Under the pieces are notes generated by a model. It was not told the origin of the DNA. It did no database searches and saw nothing but the letters and a program-made list of their open reading frames with translations. From contig NZ_AXAY01000001.1 of assembly GCF_000473045.1 (NCBI RefSeq), positions 62,001-126,000 of the forward strand: 64,000 bases of DNA. Direction: 5' to 3'. The DNA is from Bradyrhizobium sp. WSM3983. GTDB lineage: Bacteria > Pseudomonadota > Alphaproteobacteria > Rhizobiales > Xanthobacteraceae. Positions 9,494-18,145 of the stretch are shown here, one piece after another; the first letter of the stretch is position 1, and every line of letters starts with the position of its first letter. A program made the translations under genes and the position numbers.

Positions 9494-11002
9494 ATGAAGA
9501 TGTTTCGCCTGGCCGCAACGGCGGCTGCGTTCCTGCTGTCGCTTGGGGCCGCCCAGGCCCAGACCACGCTGCGCATCGGCCTGGCCGAGGATCCCGATAT
9601 CCTCGATCCGTCGATGGCGCGCACCTATGTCGGCCGCATCGTGTTCGCCGCGTTCTGCGACAAGCTGTTCGACATCGACGAGAAGCTCAACATCGTGCCC
9701 CAGCTCGCGCTGTCGAGCGAGACCGTCGACGACGGCAAGGGCCTCGTCATCAAGCTCAGGCCCGGCGTGAAATTCCACGACGGCGAGCCGTTCGACGCGG
9801 AGGCCGCCAAATTCTCGCTGGAGCGCCACCTGACCCTTCCCGGCTCGTTCCGCAAGCCGGAGCTCGCCTCGGTCGACCACATCGACGTCGTCGATCCCCT
9901 CACCATCAAGCTGGTGCTGAAATCGCCGTTCTCTCCGCTGCTCGCTCAGCTCACAGATCGCGCCGGCATGATGCTGTCGCCGAAAGCCGCGAAGGCAGCC
10001 GGCGACAAGTTCGGCCTGCACCCGGTCTGCGCCGGCCCCTACAAATTCGTCGAGCGCGTGCAGCAGGACCGCATCGTGTTCGAGAAGTTCGCGGACTATT
10101 GGAACAAGGACAACGTCCACATCGATCGCATCGTGTTCCAGCCGATCGTCGACGCCACCGTGCGGCTGGCGAACCTGAAATCCGGCGGCCTCGATCTGAT
10201 CGAGCGCGTGCTCGCCACCGACCTCAAAGACGTGCGCGCCGATTCACGGCTGAAGGTCGCGACCGCGATCGAGCTCGGCTATCAGGGCATCACGCTCAAC
10301 ATCGGCAAGGACAAGGCCAAGGGGCCGCTGAGCCAGTCCGCCAAAGTGCGGCAGGCTCTCGACCTCGCCATCGATCGCGAGGCGATCAACCAGGTCGTGT
10401 TCAACGGCGAGTTCCAGGTCGGCAATCAATGGGTCAGTCCCGATCATCCCTACTATCAGAAGAGCCTGCCTGTCCGTGCCCGCGACGTGGAGAAGGCCAA
10501 GGCACTGCTGAAGGAAGCCGGCGTGAAGCCGCCGGTCAGCGTCGATTTCCTGGTGCCGAAGGGCGCGGAAACGGAGACGCCGGCGCAGGTGATCCAGTCG
10601 ATGGCGGCAGAGGCCGGGTTCGACATGAAGATCCGCGTCACCGAGTTTGCGACCGGGCTCAAGCAGGCCGAGGCCGGCGACTACCAGGCCTTCATGCTCG
10701 CCTGGAGCGGTCGCGTCGATCCTGACGGCAACACCTTCATCTTCCTGCACAGCGGCGCTCCTCAGAACTACGGCGACTGGAACAATGCGCAAGCCGACAA
10801 GGCGCTGGAGGACGCGCGGCTCGTGACCGACCCTGCCAAGCGCAAGGCCAGCTACGAAGTTTTGGCCAGGCTGGCCCAGGATGAAGAGCCGCTCCTTTAT
10901 CTCTATCACCGCCGCATCATCATTGCGCATACGACCAAGCTCGAGGGCTACAAGCAGATGCCCGACGGCCTCGTGCGCGTCGTCGGCCTCAAGCTGAAGT
11001 GA
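9494..11002 (+). CDS. Peptide ABC transporter substrate-binding protein (SBP family 5), second importer
   Basis: A 502-residue periplasmic binding protein. The signal peptide MKMFRLAATAAAFLLSLGA has a likely cleavage after AQA-Q. The mature part carries the SBP_bac_5 opening TLRIGLAEDPDILDPSMART, the GVKFHDGEPFDAEAAKFSLER motif region, and the late QAMLAW-type ligand-lobe segment (AFMLAWSGRVDPDGN). The ATG at 9494 is chosen because it gives the signal peptide; an upstream in-frame start would overlap the ATPase gene. It belongs with the two permeases directly downstream. Confidence 0.92.
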   Translation: MKMFRLAATAAAFLLSLGAAQAQTTLRIGLAEDPDILDPSMARTYVGRIVFAAFCDKLFDIDEKLNIVPQLALSSETVDDGKGLVIKLRPGVKFHDGEPFDAEAAKFSLERHLTLPGSFRKPELASVDHIDVVDPLTIKLVLKSPFSPLLAQLTDRAGMMLSPKAAKAAGDKFGLHPVCAGPYKFVERVQQDRIVFEKFADYWNKDNVHIDRIVFQPIVDATVRLANLKSGGLDLIERVLATDLKDVRADSRLKVATAIELGYQGITLNIGKDKAKGPLSQSAKVRQALDLAIDREAINQVVFNGEFQVGNQWVSPDHPYYQKSLPVRARDVEKAKALLKEAGVKPPVSVDFLVPKGAETETPAQVIQSMAAEAGFDMKIRVTEFATGLKQAEAGDYQAFMLAWSGRVDPDGNTFIFLHSGAPQNYGDWNNAQADKALEDARLVTDPAKRKASYEVLARLAQDEEPLLYLYHRRIIIAHTTKLEGYKQMPDGLVRVVGLKLK

Positions 11003-11012
11003 CGCTAAGAGG

Positions 11013-11954
11013 ATGCTGAACTTCCTCGCCCGCCGGCTTGCGCAGATCGTACCGACACTGTTCTTCGTGTCGGTGCTGATCTTCTCGCTACAGCAATTGC
11101 TGCCGGGTGATCCGGCCCTGGTGATGGCGGGCGAAGAGCGCGATCCAGCCGTGATCGAGCAGATCCGCCGCCAATACCGGCTCGATCAGCCGGTCCCCGT
11201 GCAATACGCCTACTGGATCAAGGGCGTACTATCAGGCGATTTCGGCGAGTCCCTGCGCAACAAGATGCCGGTGCGCGAGCTGATTGCGCAAAAGCTGCCG
11301 GTGACGCTGCAACTCGGCTCGATGGCGATCATCATCGCGTTCCTGATCGGCATTCCCGCCGGGATCGTCGCGGCCGTGAAGAAAGGAACGGCCTGGGACT
11401 ACGGTGCCAACTTCTTCGCGCTGTGGGGCATCTCGACACCAAATTTCTGGCTCGGCATCATGCTGATCTTCCTGTTCTCGATCGAGCTCGGTTGGCTGCC
11501 GGCCTCGGGCTACGTGCCACTCACCGAGAATTGGCGCGCGAGCCTTGCCGCCACCATCATGCCCGCCTTCGTGCTCGGCAACGCGATTGCCGCGGTCCTG
11601 ATGCGGCATACCCGCAGCGCCATGCTCCAGGTGCTGGAAAGCGATTACGTCCGCACTGCGCGCGCGAAGGGTCTCTCCGAGCGCTCGGTGATCCTCAAAC
11701 ATGCCATGCGCAACGCGCTAACGCCGATCATCACGCTAGGCGCGCTGGAGCTCGGCACACTTCTGTCCGGCGCGGTGCTGACCGAGCAGATTTTTTCCAT
11801 TCCCGGCTTCGGCAAGCTGATCGTGGACGCCGTGTTCAACCGCGACTACGCCGTCGTGCAGGGCGTCGTGCTGGTGACGGCCACCGTCTACATCACCCTC
11901 AATCTGGTTGCCGACATCGCCTATATCCTCGTCAATCCGCGGCTGAGGGGCTAG
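11013..11954 (+). CDS. Peptide ABC transporter permease (DppB-like), second importer
   Basis: A 313-residue inner-membrane permease. It opens with MLNFLARRLAQIVPTLFFVS and the family pattern PGDPALVMAGEERDP, with YRLDQPVPVQY in the first periplasmic loop. The EAA loop is at SDYVRTARAKGLSERSVILK, and the C-terminal helix ends YILVNPRLRG, the usual DppB end. RBS-like AAGAGG lies just before the ATG at 11013, 10 bases after the binding-protein stop. Confidence 0.93.
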   Translation: MLNFLARRLAQIVPTLFFVSVLIFSLQQLLPGDPALVMAGEERDPAVIEQIRRQYRLDQPVPVQYAYWIKGVLSGDFGESLRNKMPVRELIAQKLPVTLQLGSMAIIIAFLIGIPAGIVAAVKKGTAWDYGANFFALWGISTPNFWLGIMLIFLFSIELGWLPASGYVPLTENWRASLAATIMPAFVLGNAIAAVLMRHTRSAMLQVLESDYVRTARAKGLSERSVILKHAMRNALTPIITLGALELGTLLSGAVLTEQIFSIPGFGKLIVDAVFNRDYAVVQGVVLVTATVYITLNLVADIAYILVNPRLRG

Positions 11955-11958
11955 GGCC

Positions 11959-12843
11959 ATGACCGACGCCGCCTTGTCCGGCCCCCTTGTGCAAACCGAC
12001 GAGCTGGACAGCCCGGCACGGCGCGCACGGCGCCGCCTGTTCAAGCGCAAGGCGGCGGTCGCTGGCCTCGTGGTGCTCGTCATCTCCATCCTGCTCGCGC
12101 TGCTCGCCCCGCTTCTCGTGCCCTACGATCCCATCGCGACGAGCTGGAGCCTAGTGCGCAAGCCGCCGACAATGGCGCACTGGTTCGGCACCGATGAGCT
12201 CGGCCGCGATATCCTCAGCCGCGTCATCTACGGCGCGCGGGCATCCCTGCTTGCGGGCTTGATCTCAGTCGCGATCGCGCTCGGCATCGGCGTCCCGCTC
12301 GGCCTGCTGGCCGGCTATCGCGGCGGGTTCGTCGATGCGCTGATCAGCCGGATCACCGATGCGATGCTGGCCTGCCCGTTCCTGATCCTGGCGATTGCGC
12401 TGGCGGCCTTCCTCGGTCCGAGCCTTGGCAACGCCATGATCGCGATCGGCATTTCGGCAACGCCCATCTTCGTTCGCCTGACCCGCGGCCAGGTGCTGAG
12501 CGTCAAGGCCGAGGACTATGTCGAAGCGGCGCGCGCACTCGGCAATCCAGGATGGCGGATCGCGGTTTCGCACATCCTGCCGAACATCCTGCCCGCACTG
12601 CTGGTTCAGGCGACACTGTCGATCGCCGCGGCCATCATCGCCGAGGCGGCCCTGTCCTTCCTTGGCCTCGGCCAGCAGCCGCCGGCGCCGTCCTGGGGCA
12701 GCATGCTCAATGCCGCGCAACGCTTCCTGACCCAGGCGCCCTGGATGGCGATTTGGCCGGGGCTTGCGATCTTCCTCGTGGTGCTGTCCCTCAACCTGCT
12801 CGGCGACGGCCTGCGCGACGCCCTCGATCCACGCCAGCGCTAG
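11959..12843 (+). CDS. Peptide ABC transporter permease (DppC-like), second importer
   Basis: A 294-residue partner permease. It has the DppC signature HWFGTDELGRDILSRVIYGA, five or six membrane segments, the EAA loop near DYVEAARALGNPGWRI, and the typical C-terminus GDGLRDALDPRQR. It starts four bases after the preceding permease. Its TAG stop (12841-12843) interlocks with the stop of the convergent minus-strand gene in the tetranucleotide CTAG (12840-12843), so no spacer or terminator separates the two operons. Confidence 0.93.
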   Translation: MTDAALSGPLVQTDELDSPARRARRRLFKRKAAVAGLVVLVISILLALLAPLLVPYDPIATSWSLVRKPPTMAHWFGTDELGRDILSRVIYGARASLLAGLISVAIALGIGVPLGLLAGYRGGFVDALISRITDAMLACPFLILAIALAAFLGPSLGNAMIAIGISATPIFVRLTRGQVLSVKAEDYVEAARALGNPGWRIAVSHILPNILPALLVQATLSIAAAIIAEAALSFLGLGQQPPAPSWGSMLNAAQRFLTQAPWMAIWPGLAIFLVVLSLNLLGDGLRDALDPRQR

Positions 12844-13586
12844 ATCACGGTCTCACGCATCACGCGGCGGCAATCCATCTCGTATTCGAGATCGACCACC
12901 GGGGGCCGCGCAAAGTGCCAGGTGAGCCCCGTGCGCAGCGCGCCGCGCCGAACCAGCTCGTCGACCAGCGCGTGGTGGAAATCGTGCACGGAATAGGCCT
13001 GCACGCCGGTCGTGTCCTTCCAGCCAAATCCGAACGCCGTCATCCGGTTCTCCATCTGGGACGTCGTGGTGAACCGCACCTTTTCGCGCAACCCCTCCGG
13101 GCTGAGGTCGCGGTAGCGCACCGTGCGCTCGACATAGGTGCCGCTGCCCTCGCGCGCCTCGGCTCCGCCGGCGATGACGAAGGACGGCGCTTTGGAGTTT
13201 GTCGGGCGCGTGAAGGAGAACGCGTCGAACGACGGCTCGGACGGCGGATCGATCTCAGGACAGACATTGCTGCGCGCCACCGGATTGGTGGTGCCGTCGA
13301 AGATGCCCCACTCGGACAACGTCTTGACGTAATGCAGGTTGAACGCGCGAAAGCCCTCCTCGCTGAAGGCGGCCGGCGAGCGCAGCTCGCAGGCACAGAA
13401 GGCCGTCAACGGACGCCCTGCCTCCTGGATGAACTTTGCTGCGAGCGCAAATCCCTCGGCCAGAGGCACGAGGCGGTCGAACCGGACGCGCTCGATCTCA
13501 TAGCCATCATCGGCGGCCGCGCCAGCCGAATACTGAAACACGGAGGGTATGAACCGATAGTTGCCGGCGGAGAATTCACGCGTCAT
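12840..13586 (-). CDS. RidA-like deaminase, possibly 2-aminomuconate deaminase CnbZ family
   Basis: A 248-residue cytoplasmic protein with no signal peptide. The C-terminal stretch RPPVVDLEYEMDCR resembles the RidA/YjgF signature around its substrate-binding Arg and following acidic strand. NPVARSNVCPE in the middle also fits a RidA-like lobe, so a duplicated or extended RidA fold is plausible. From memory it resembles the 2-amino-5-chloromuconate deaminase CnbZ described from a nitrobenzene degrader; that match is unverified and the specific substrate should not be assumed. The ATG has a clear AGGAG. It starts 10 bases after the cyclase-regulator gene and may be the last gene of that operon. 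Confidence 0.5.
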   Translation of the reverse strand: MTREFSAGNYRFIPSVFQYSAGAAADDGYEIERVRFDRLVPLAEGFALAAKFIQEAGRPLTAFCACELRSPAAFSEEGFRAFNLHYVKTLSEWGIFDGTTNPVARSNVCPEIDPPSEPSFDAFSFTRPTNSKAPSFVIAGGAEAREGSGTYVERTVRYRDLSPEGLREKVRFTTTSQMENRMTAFGFGWKDTTGVQAYSVHDFHHALVDELVRRGALRTGLTWHFARPPVVDLEYEMDCRRVMRETVI

Positions 13587-13595
13587 GACGAACTC

Positions 13596-14846
13596 CTAAT
13601 CCAATTGAATGCGGATGCCCTTGCCGCCGTTGAGGAGGCGCCTCAAGTGAAATCCGGCGAGAGGATCATCGGCGTGCGCGCCGACCAGTGCGGCAAAGGT
13701 CGGCATCGCCGCGGCGTCACCGGCTTCCATCTTGGCAAAAGCCTCGGAATACTGCGTCGTCTCGGGCGCCTCGAACCTTTCACGCGGCAGTGGCTCGAAC
13801 GCCCGCAGCGGCTCGCTGCGTCCACGCAGCATCAGATCGCCCACGGGACGCCCCTGGAAATTCCTGGCCGCCTCGGCGACACTGGAGCTGACACAGATCC
13901 GGGTGCCCAGCTGCTTGTTCGCAGCTTCCAGCCGCGCCGCGATGTTGATGGTGTCCCCATACGCGGTGTAGTCGAAGAAGCGGTTGCCGCCGAAATTGCC
14001 GACCAGTGCGGACCCGGCGTGAATGCCGATGCGGGTGGCGCCGAAATCCACGCCTCGATCACTTTGGCGCGCGCAAAAATCCTGCGCCCAAGCGTCGAGA
14101 TCGTGGGCGCAGGCGACCGCACGCGTCGCGTAGTCCGGCTGATCGCCGGGCGCGTTGAACAGCACGTGGATCGCATCGCCGATGATCTTGGCAACCGTCC
14201 CCTCATGCGCAAACACGACCTCGGTCATGCCGCCAACATATTCGTTGAGGAGCGCGCCCAGCGTCTCTGGCGGCGCGCTCTCGACCAGCGACGTAAAGCC
14301 GGTGATATCCGTGAAGATGGCGGCGACATCGCGCCACTGGACCTCGATCCCCTCGCCGTCGCCGCTTGCCGCCAGACGCTTGGCCAATTCGGGCGAGAAG
14401 TGGCGCGACAAGGCCGCATGAGCCCGCTCGGCCTCCGCCTGACGGCGCCGCACCTCGCGCAGCATCTCGATGTGGCGAAGGGTCTTCTCGATCGTGGTTT
14501 CGAGGTCAGCGAAGTCGATCGGTTTGGTCAGGAAGTCGAACGCGCCGCGGTTCATGGCGGTGCGAATGTTGCTCATGTCGCCATAGGCGGAGACGATGAT
14601 GGTCGACTTCTTGTCCTCGGCTTCCTGCAGCTTCTGCAACAGCGACAGCCCGTCCATCCTGGGCATGTTGATGTCGGACACCACCATGTCGACGTGCGGA
14701 TGCTGCTCGAGCGACTCCAGCGCCTCGATGCCGTCACGCGCGAACATGATGGCGACGAGCCCGTCGCGGATCTGCCTGCGAAACTTTTGCAGGATCAGCG
14801 CCTCGAGATCCGGCTCGTCGTCGACAAAGAGGATGGTCGGAGTCAT
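13596..14846 (-). CDS. Response regulator fused to class III adenylate/guanylate cyclase
   Basis: 416 residues. The receiver domain (1-125) has the acidic pair DDE at 9-11, phosphoacceptor Asp58 in VVSDINMP and Lys108 in TKPIDF. A coiled linker (about 125-160) joins it to a class III cyclase domain (about 170-360). The metal-binding aspartates are Asp180 (FTDITGFT) and Asp224 (KIIGDAI), with purine-contact Lys220. YGDTINIAARLE supplies the second purine contact (Asp298) and the transition-state Asn301/Arg305. All catalytic residues are therefore present, with an ATP-type Lys/Asp pair, so it should make cAMP under phosphorylation control. It overlaps the preceding receiver gene by four bases. 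Confidence 0.93.
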   Translation of the reverse strand: MTPTILFVDDEPDLEALILQKFRRQIRDGLVAIMFARDGIEALESLEQHPHVDMVVSDINMPRMDGLSLLQKLQEAEDKKSTIIVSAYGDMSNIRTAMNRGAFDFLTKPIDFADLETTIEKTLRHIEMLREVRRRQAEAERAHAALSRHFSPELAKRLAASGDGEGIEVQWRDVAAIFTDITGFTSLVESAPPETLGALLNEYVGGMTEVVFAHEGTVAKIIGDAIHVLFNAPGDQPDYATRAVACAHDLDAWAQDFCARQSDRGVDFGATRIGIHAGSALVGNFGGNRFFDYTAYGDTINIAARLEAANKQLGTRICVSSSVAEAARNFQGRPVGDLMLRGRSEPLRAFEPLPRERFEAPETTQYSEAFAKMEAGDAAAMPTFAALVGAHADDPLAGFHLRRLLNGGKGIRIQLD

Positions 14847-15232
14847 GCCGCCTGCTCGAGCCTCGTGTCGATCTGCTGGCGCAGCAGCGCAAAATCGATC
14901 GGCTTGGTGAGGAGCCCAGTGGCGCCACGCTCGAGCGCCTTGCGATGCGTCTCGGCATCGCCGTACGCCGTGATCATGATGACCGGAACATGCGGATGCT
15001 CGGCGCGCACCTTGGGCAGCATGTCGAGCCCGCTCATGCCGGGCATGTTGATGTCGGACAGGATCAGGATCAACGAGGGGTCGCGAACCTCGGCGGCGAG
15101 CTTCAGCGCATCGGGCGCCGAGAGCGCAAACTCCATATGAAAGCGACCGGCGCGCAGGTCGCGTCGGAACTGCTGCCGGAATAGCGCCTCGACATCGGGC
15201 TCGTCATCGACGACCAGGATGTAAACGTTCAA
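14843..15232 (-). CDS. Single-domain response regulator (CheY-like receiver)
   Basis: A stand-alone receiver of 129 residues. The acidic pair is DDE at 9-11, phosphoacceptor Asp60 lies in LSDINMP, Thr is in ITAYGD, and Lys is in TKPIDF. There is no output domain. The start appears to be TTG at 15232, because no ATG exists before the first beta strand and CCGGAGG sits six bases upstream. TTG overlaps the kinase stop as TTGA (15229-15232). It closely resembles the receiver of the next gene, so it may act as a phosphate shuttle or sink between the kinase and the cyclase regulator. Confidence 0.9.
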   Translation of the reverse strand: MNVYILVVDDEPDVEALFRQQFRRDLRAGRFHMEFALSAPDALKLAAEVRDPSLILILSDINMPGMSGLDMLPKVRAEHPHVPVIMITAYGDAETHRKALERGATGLLTKPIDFALLRQQIDTRLEQAA

Positions 15233-17826
15233 ATCTTGCCTCCGGAAGTACCGCCTGCCGCCATCGCGCGCGGCAGGGTGATGATGAATTCGGTGAATAC
15301 ACCGGGCTCGGTATTCACGTCGATCGTGCCGCCGTGCTGTTTCACGACGATGTCATGGCTCATGGACAGGCCAAGCCCGGTGCCCTCGCCGGCCGGCTTG
15401 GTGGTGAAGAAGGGATTGAACATCTTCTCCTTCACGTCCTGCGGAATGCCCGTGCCATTGTCGCGGATCCGGATCTCGACCTTGCCGCCGAGATTCTTCG
15501 TCGCGGCGCTCACGGTCGGCTCGAATCCATCCGCGTCGCTCTCCTTGCGCTTGGTCGCAGCATAGAAGCCGTTCGAGATCAGATTGAGGAAGACGCGGGT
15601 GATCTCCTGCGGATAGATGTCGGCCATCCCGGCGGTCGGATCGAGGTCGCGCCGGAGCGTCACGTTGAACGACGGCCTTTCGGCGCGCGCGCCGTGATAG
15701 GCCAGATTGAGGCTCTCCTCCACGACCGCGTTGATGTCGGCGGGGCGATGTTCGCCGGAGCCTTCGCGCGAGTGCAAAAGCATGTTTCTGACGATGGAAT
15801 CGGCGCGCTTGCCGTGCTGCACGACTTTTTCGAGATTGCTCTTGAGCATCCCGGTCAGCTCGTCCACCTCGCCCTTCGTCTTGCCGTCAAGCGATGCCGT
15901 CTGCAGGACCTCGTTGAGCTCGTCGATCAGTTCGGTCGAGATCGAAGAGAAATTATTGACGAAGTTGAGCGGGTTCTTGATCTCGTGGGCGATGCCCGCC
16001 GTGAGCTGGCCGAGCGAGGCCAGTTTCTCGGTCTGAACCAGGCGATCCTGTGCGGCGCGCAGATCGTTGAGAGATTGAGAAAGCTCCGTCGTCCGCTTGC
16101 GCAACTCATCGAGCAGCCGGGCATTCTCGATCGCGATGACGGCCTGATTGGCGAAGCTCGTCACCAGATCGATTTGCTTCTCGGTAAACAAACGAACATC
16201 TTGCCGGAAAATTGCGATCACACCGACGAAGTCGCTTTCTTTGAGCATCGGCACCAGCAAGATCGTCCGGGCACCGCCAAGCTCGGCCAGTTCCACGATT
16301 GGCGGAAAGCCCGCCAGGTAGTCCGGCTCGCGTCTGACGTCCTCAACGTGGATAAACCGCCGCGTCGATGCGACCCGGCCCAACGGGTCCGACTGAGGCG
16401 GGAAGATGACAGGCGTGCGCGCGAACGTTTCCGAAAAGGCGGGAGGCAGGTCAGACACCGACACGCAACGAAACCCACCATCCTCGAACAGGAACAAATT
16501 GCCGAATTTGGCGTCGCAGATGAAGGTCGCGCGCTCGATGATTGTCTGAAAGACGGGGGCGAGATCGCCAGGCGATCGACTGATAACCTGTAGCACGTCG
16601 GAAGTCGCCGTCTGGTGCAACAGCGATTCGCGCAGTTCCATGGTCCGCTGCTCGACCTTCTTTTCCAAATCGGCATAGGATTCCTGCAAGCGCACGCCCA
16701 TGTCGTTGAACTGATCGGCGAGCTCCTCGAGTTCGTCGCCGGTCTTGATCGATATCCGCTGCGAGAAATCACCTCCGCCGATCCGTTCGGCACCGCTGCG
16801 CAGCGCCTGGATCGGACCGACCATGCGGCGCGCGAGGAATATTCCAGCGAGCACCGCGAAGATCGAGGCCGCGAGCAGCACGATCACGAGCCGTTCCAGC
16901 GAGGCATAGAGCGCCGCATAGGCCTCCTCGACCGGCAACTCGACGAACATGGTCCAGCCGAGCGGGGCGATCGGCGCGGACGCCGTCAGGACTTTCTGCC
17001 CCTGGATGTTGGTCGCTTCCTGCAAGGCGTCGGGCATGACACCGCCACCGGCCAGCGCAGCGCGCACCTGCGCCAGTCCCGACAGGTCGGTGTTGCGCAA
17101 GACCAGGCTGATATCGGGATGCGCGATCAGGCGCCCCTCCGGGCCGACGACATAGGCATGTCCGTGCTCGCCTACCTTGATCTGGGACACGACGTCCCAG
17201 ATCAGCTTGAGATTGACCTCTGCAATGCTGACGCCCGCATCCTTGCGCGCGCCGGCCTGCGCGAGCGTCATGTAGGGCTCGGAATCCCTGCGGAAATAGA
17301 CCGGCCCGTAAAAGACCTTGTGCGCGACCGCCTGCGTGAATTTTGGATCGTCCGACAGATCGATGCCGCTGTCGATCGCGTCCATCGCCAGCCGCGAAAC
17401 CCGCAACCGCTCTCTGCCGGTCGCGTCGACCTGGGCGAGTTCGGTGATCGCCGGCACTTGACGCAGCAGCCGCAGCGCGTCGAACCGGCGCGGCTCGATC
17501 GAGCCCGCCGACCACGGCAGTTGCGTGGTCCAGCCGAGCTGGCTCTCGATCTCCTTGACGAACTGGCTGATCTTGGCGGCGGCCGCCTCGGCCTGCTCGT
17601 GCTGGACACGGATCAGCGAGGCCTTGTGCTCCCGATAGTCGAAGAAGACCTCGAACAGGCCATTGGCCAGCAGGGCGACGGCGACCAAGGCCACGAACAG
17701 CGCGACATATTTGGTGAACAGCCGCGTCCTGAGCCTCCGGCCCACTTCGCCGGACACGACGCCGCCCGCGGCCGCGCGCGGTAGCGGCCTGGTTTGCGGG
17801 GTGTCGGGATGCACGGAAATGCTCAT
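15229..17826 (-). CDS. Membrane sensor histidine kinase (Cache sensor, HAMP, GAF, HisKA, HATPase)
   Basis: 865 residues. Membrane helix 1 lies at about 40-62. A large periplasmic region (63-310) with Cache-type features (VDATGRERLRVSR, VVGPEGRLIAHPD) is followed by membrane helix 2 (about 313-333), HAMP (to about 385), a coiled coil, GAF (about 420-570), and a dimerisation/phosphoacceptor helix with His614 in GIAHEIKNPLNF. The HATPase domain has the N-box region LNLISNGFYA, G1 DNGTGIP and G2 GEGTGLGLS. It senses an extracytoplasmic ligand and probably passes phosphate to the two receivers encoded in the same overlapping operon. The ligand is unknown. No separate regulator gene is visible. Confidence 0.93.
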   Translation of the reverse strand: MSISVHPDTPQTRPLPRAAAGGVVSGEVGRRLRTRLFTKYVALFVALVAVALLANGLFEVFFDYREHKASLIRVQHEQAEAAAAKISQFVKEIESQLGWTTQLPWSAGSIEPRRFDALRLLRQVPAITELAQVDATGRERLRVSRLAMDAIDSGIDLSDDPKFTQAVAHKVFYGPVYFRRDSEPYMTLAQAGARKDAGVSIAEVNLKLIWDVVSQIKVGEHGHAYVVGPEGRLIAHPDISLVLRNTDLSGLAQVRAALAGGGVMPDALQEATNIQGQKVLTASAPIAPLGWTMFVELPVEEAYAALYASLERLVIVLLAASIFAVLAGIFLARRMVGPIQALRSGAERIGGGDFSQRISIKTGDELEELADQFNDMGVRLQESYADLEKKVEQRTMELRESLLHQTATSDVLQVISRSPGDLAPVFQTIIERATFICDAKFGNLFLFEDGGFRCVSVSDLPPAFSETFARTPVIFPPQSDPLGRVASTRRFIHVEDVRREPDYLAGFPPIVELAELGGARTILLVPMLKESDFVGVIAIFRQDVRLFTEKQIDLVTSFANQAVIAIENARLLDELRKRTTELSQSLNDLRAAQDRLVQTEKLASLGQLTAGIAHEIKNPLNFVNNFSSISTELIDELNEVLQTASLDGKTKGEVDELTGMLKSNLEKVVQHGKRADSIVRNMLLHSREGSGEHRPADINAVVEESLNLAYHGARAERPSFNVTLRRDLDPTAGMADIYPQEITRVFLNLISNGFYAATKRKESDADGFEPTVSAATKNLGGKVEIRIRDNGTGIPQDVKEKMFNPFFTTKPAGEGTGLGLSMSHDIVVKQHGGTIDVNTEPGVFTEFIITLPRAMAAGGTSGGKI

Positions 17827-17880
17827 TCCCCCAAGCCTAGCAAGAAGGCCGGACCTTGTCTCTCGCCGCAGCGCACGAGG

Positions 17881-18096
17881 TTACTCGATCACCTCGTCGG
17901 CAAGTGCCAGCACCAGCGCGGCCGCCCGCTCGAAGGATTCCAAGGAATCCGCGCCATAGGACATCAGGTCACCATCACGGGCGAATTGGTCGAATTCGTA
18001 GATCGCCGGCAGCTTTCGGGCGGCCGCGAATTCGGACACGCGCTCGCGATTGAGAATGGTCAGCGCGTCCGCCAACATCAGAATGCCATCGGGCAA
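17881..18096 (-). pseudogene. Remnant of an ABC_sub_bind (TrpX-like) substrate-binding protein
   Basis: About 71 residues read in frame to a stop: LPDGILMLADALTILNRERV, then KLPAIYEFDQFARDGDLMSYG and a final LADEVIE. The first part matches the late region of ABC_sub_bind lipoprotein-like binding proteins (NRxRI...LPAIYEFxxFV...LMSYG). The last residues match the family's extreme C-terminus (LLARADEVIE). About 45 residues normally between these are missing, so this is an internally deleted 3' fragment. No start, signal peptide or N-terminal lobe exists. A 30-base perfect palindrome marks its upstream edge. Confidence 0.7.
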
Positions 18097-18124
18097 GCGG
18101 CAACAGCCATGGCTGTTGCCGCTT
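18095..18124. repeat. 30-bp perfect palindrome downstream of the RND gene
   Basis: Bases 18095-18124 are identical to their own reverse complement. The centre is CAGCCATGGCTG and the outer ends are AAGCGGC and GCCGCTT. It lies 22 bases beyond the stop of the RND transporter gene and touches the ABC_sub_bind remnant. It can form a 12-13-bp stem with a tiny loop at the end of the efflux mRNA. No T-run follows on either strand, so a Rho-independent terminator is unlikely. It could be a processed 3' end or a recombination scar. Confidence 0.75.
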
Positions 18125-18145
18125 CGCACGCAAATCGGGCCTTGG

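Noticed and set aside
12552..15140. Very long open frame on the plus strand (over 850 codons)
   Set aside because: It runs antisense to the RidA-like, cyclase-regulator and receiver genes and reads as Arg/Ala/Gly-rich sequence without any family motif, a normal by-product of high-GC coding DNA.
15334..17784. Two large plus-strand frames opposite the histidine kinase
   Set aside because: Antisense shadows; kinase motifs lie on the minus strand throughout.
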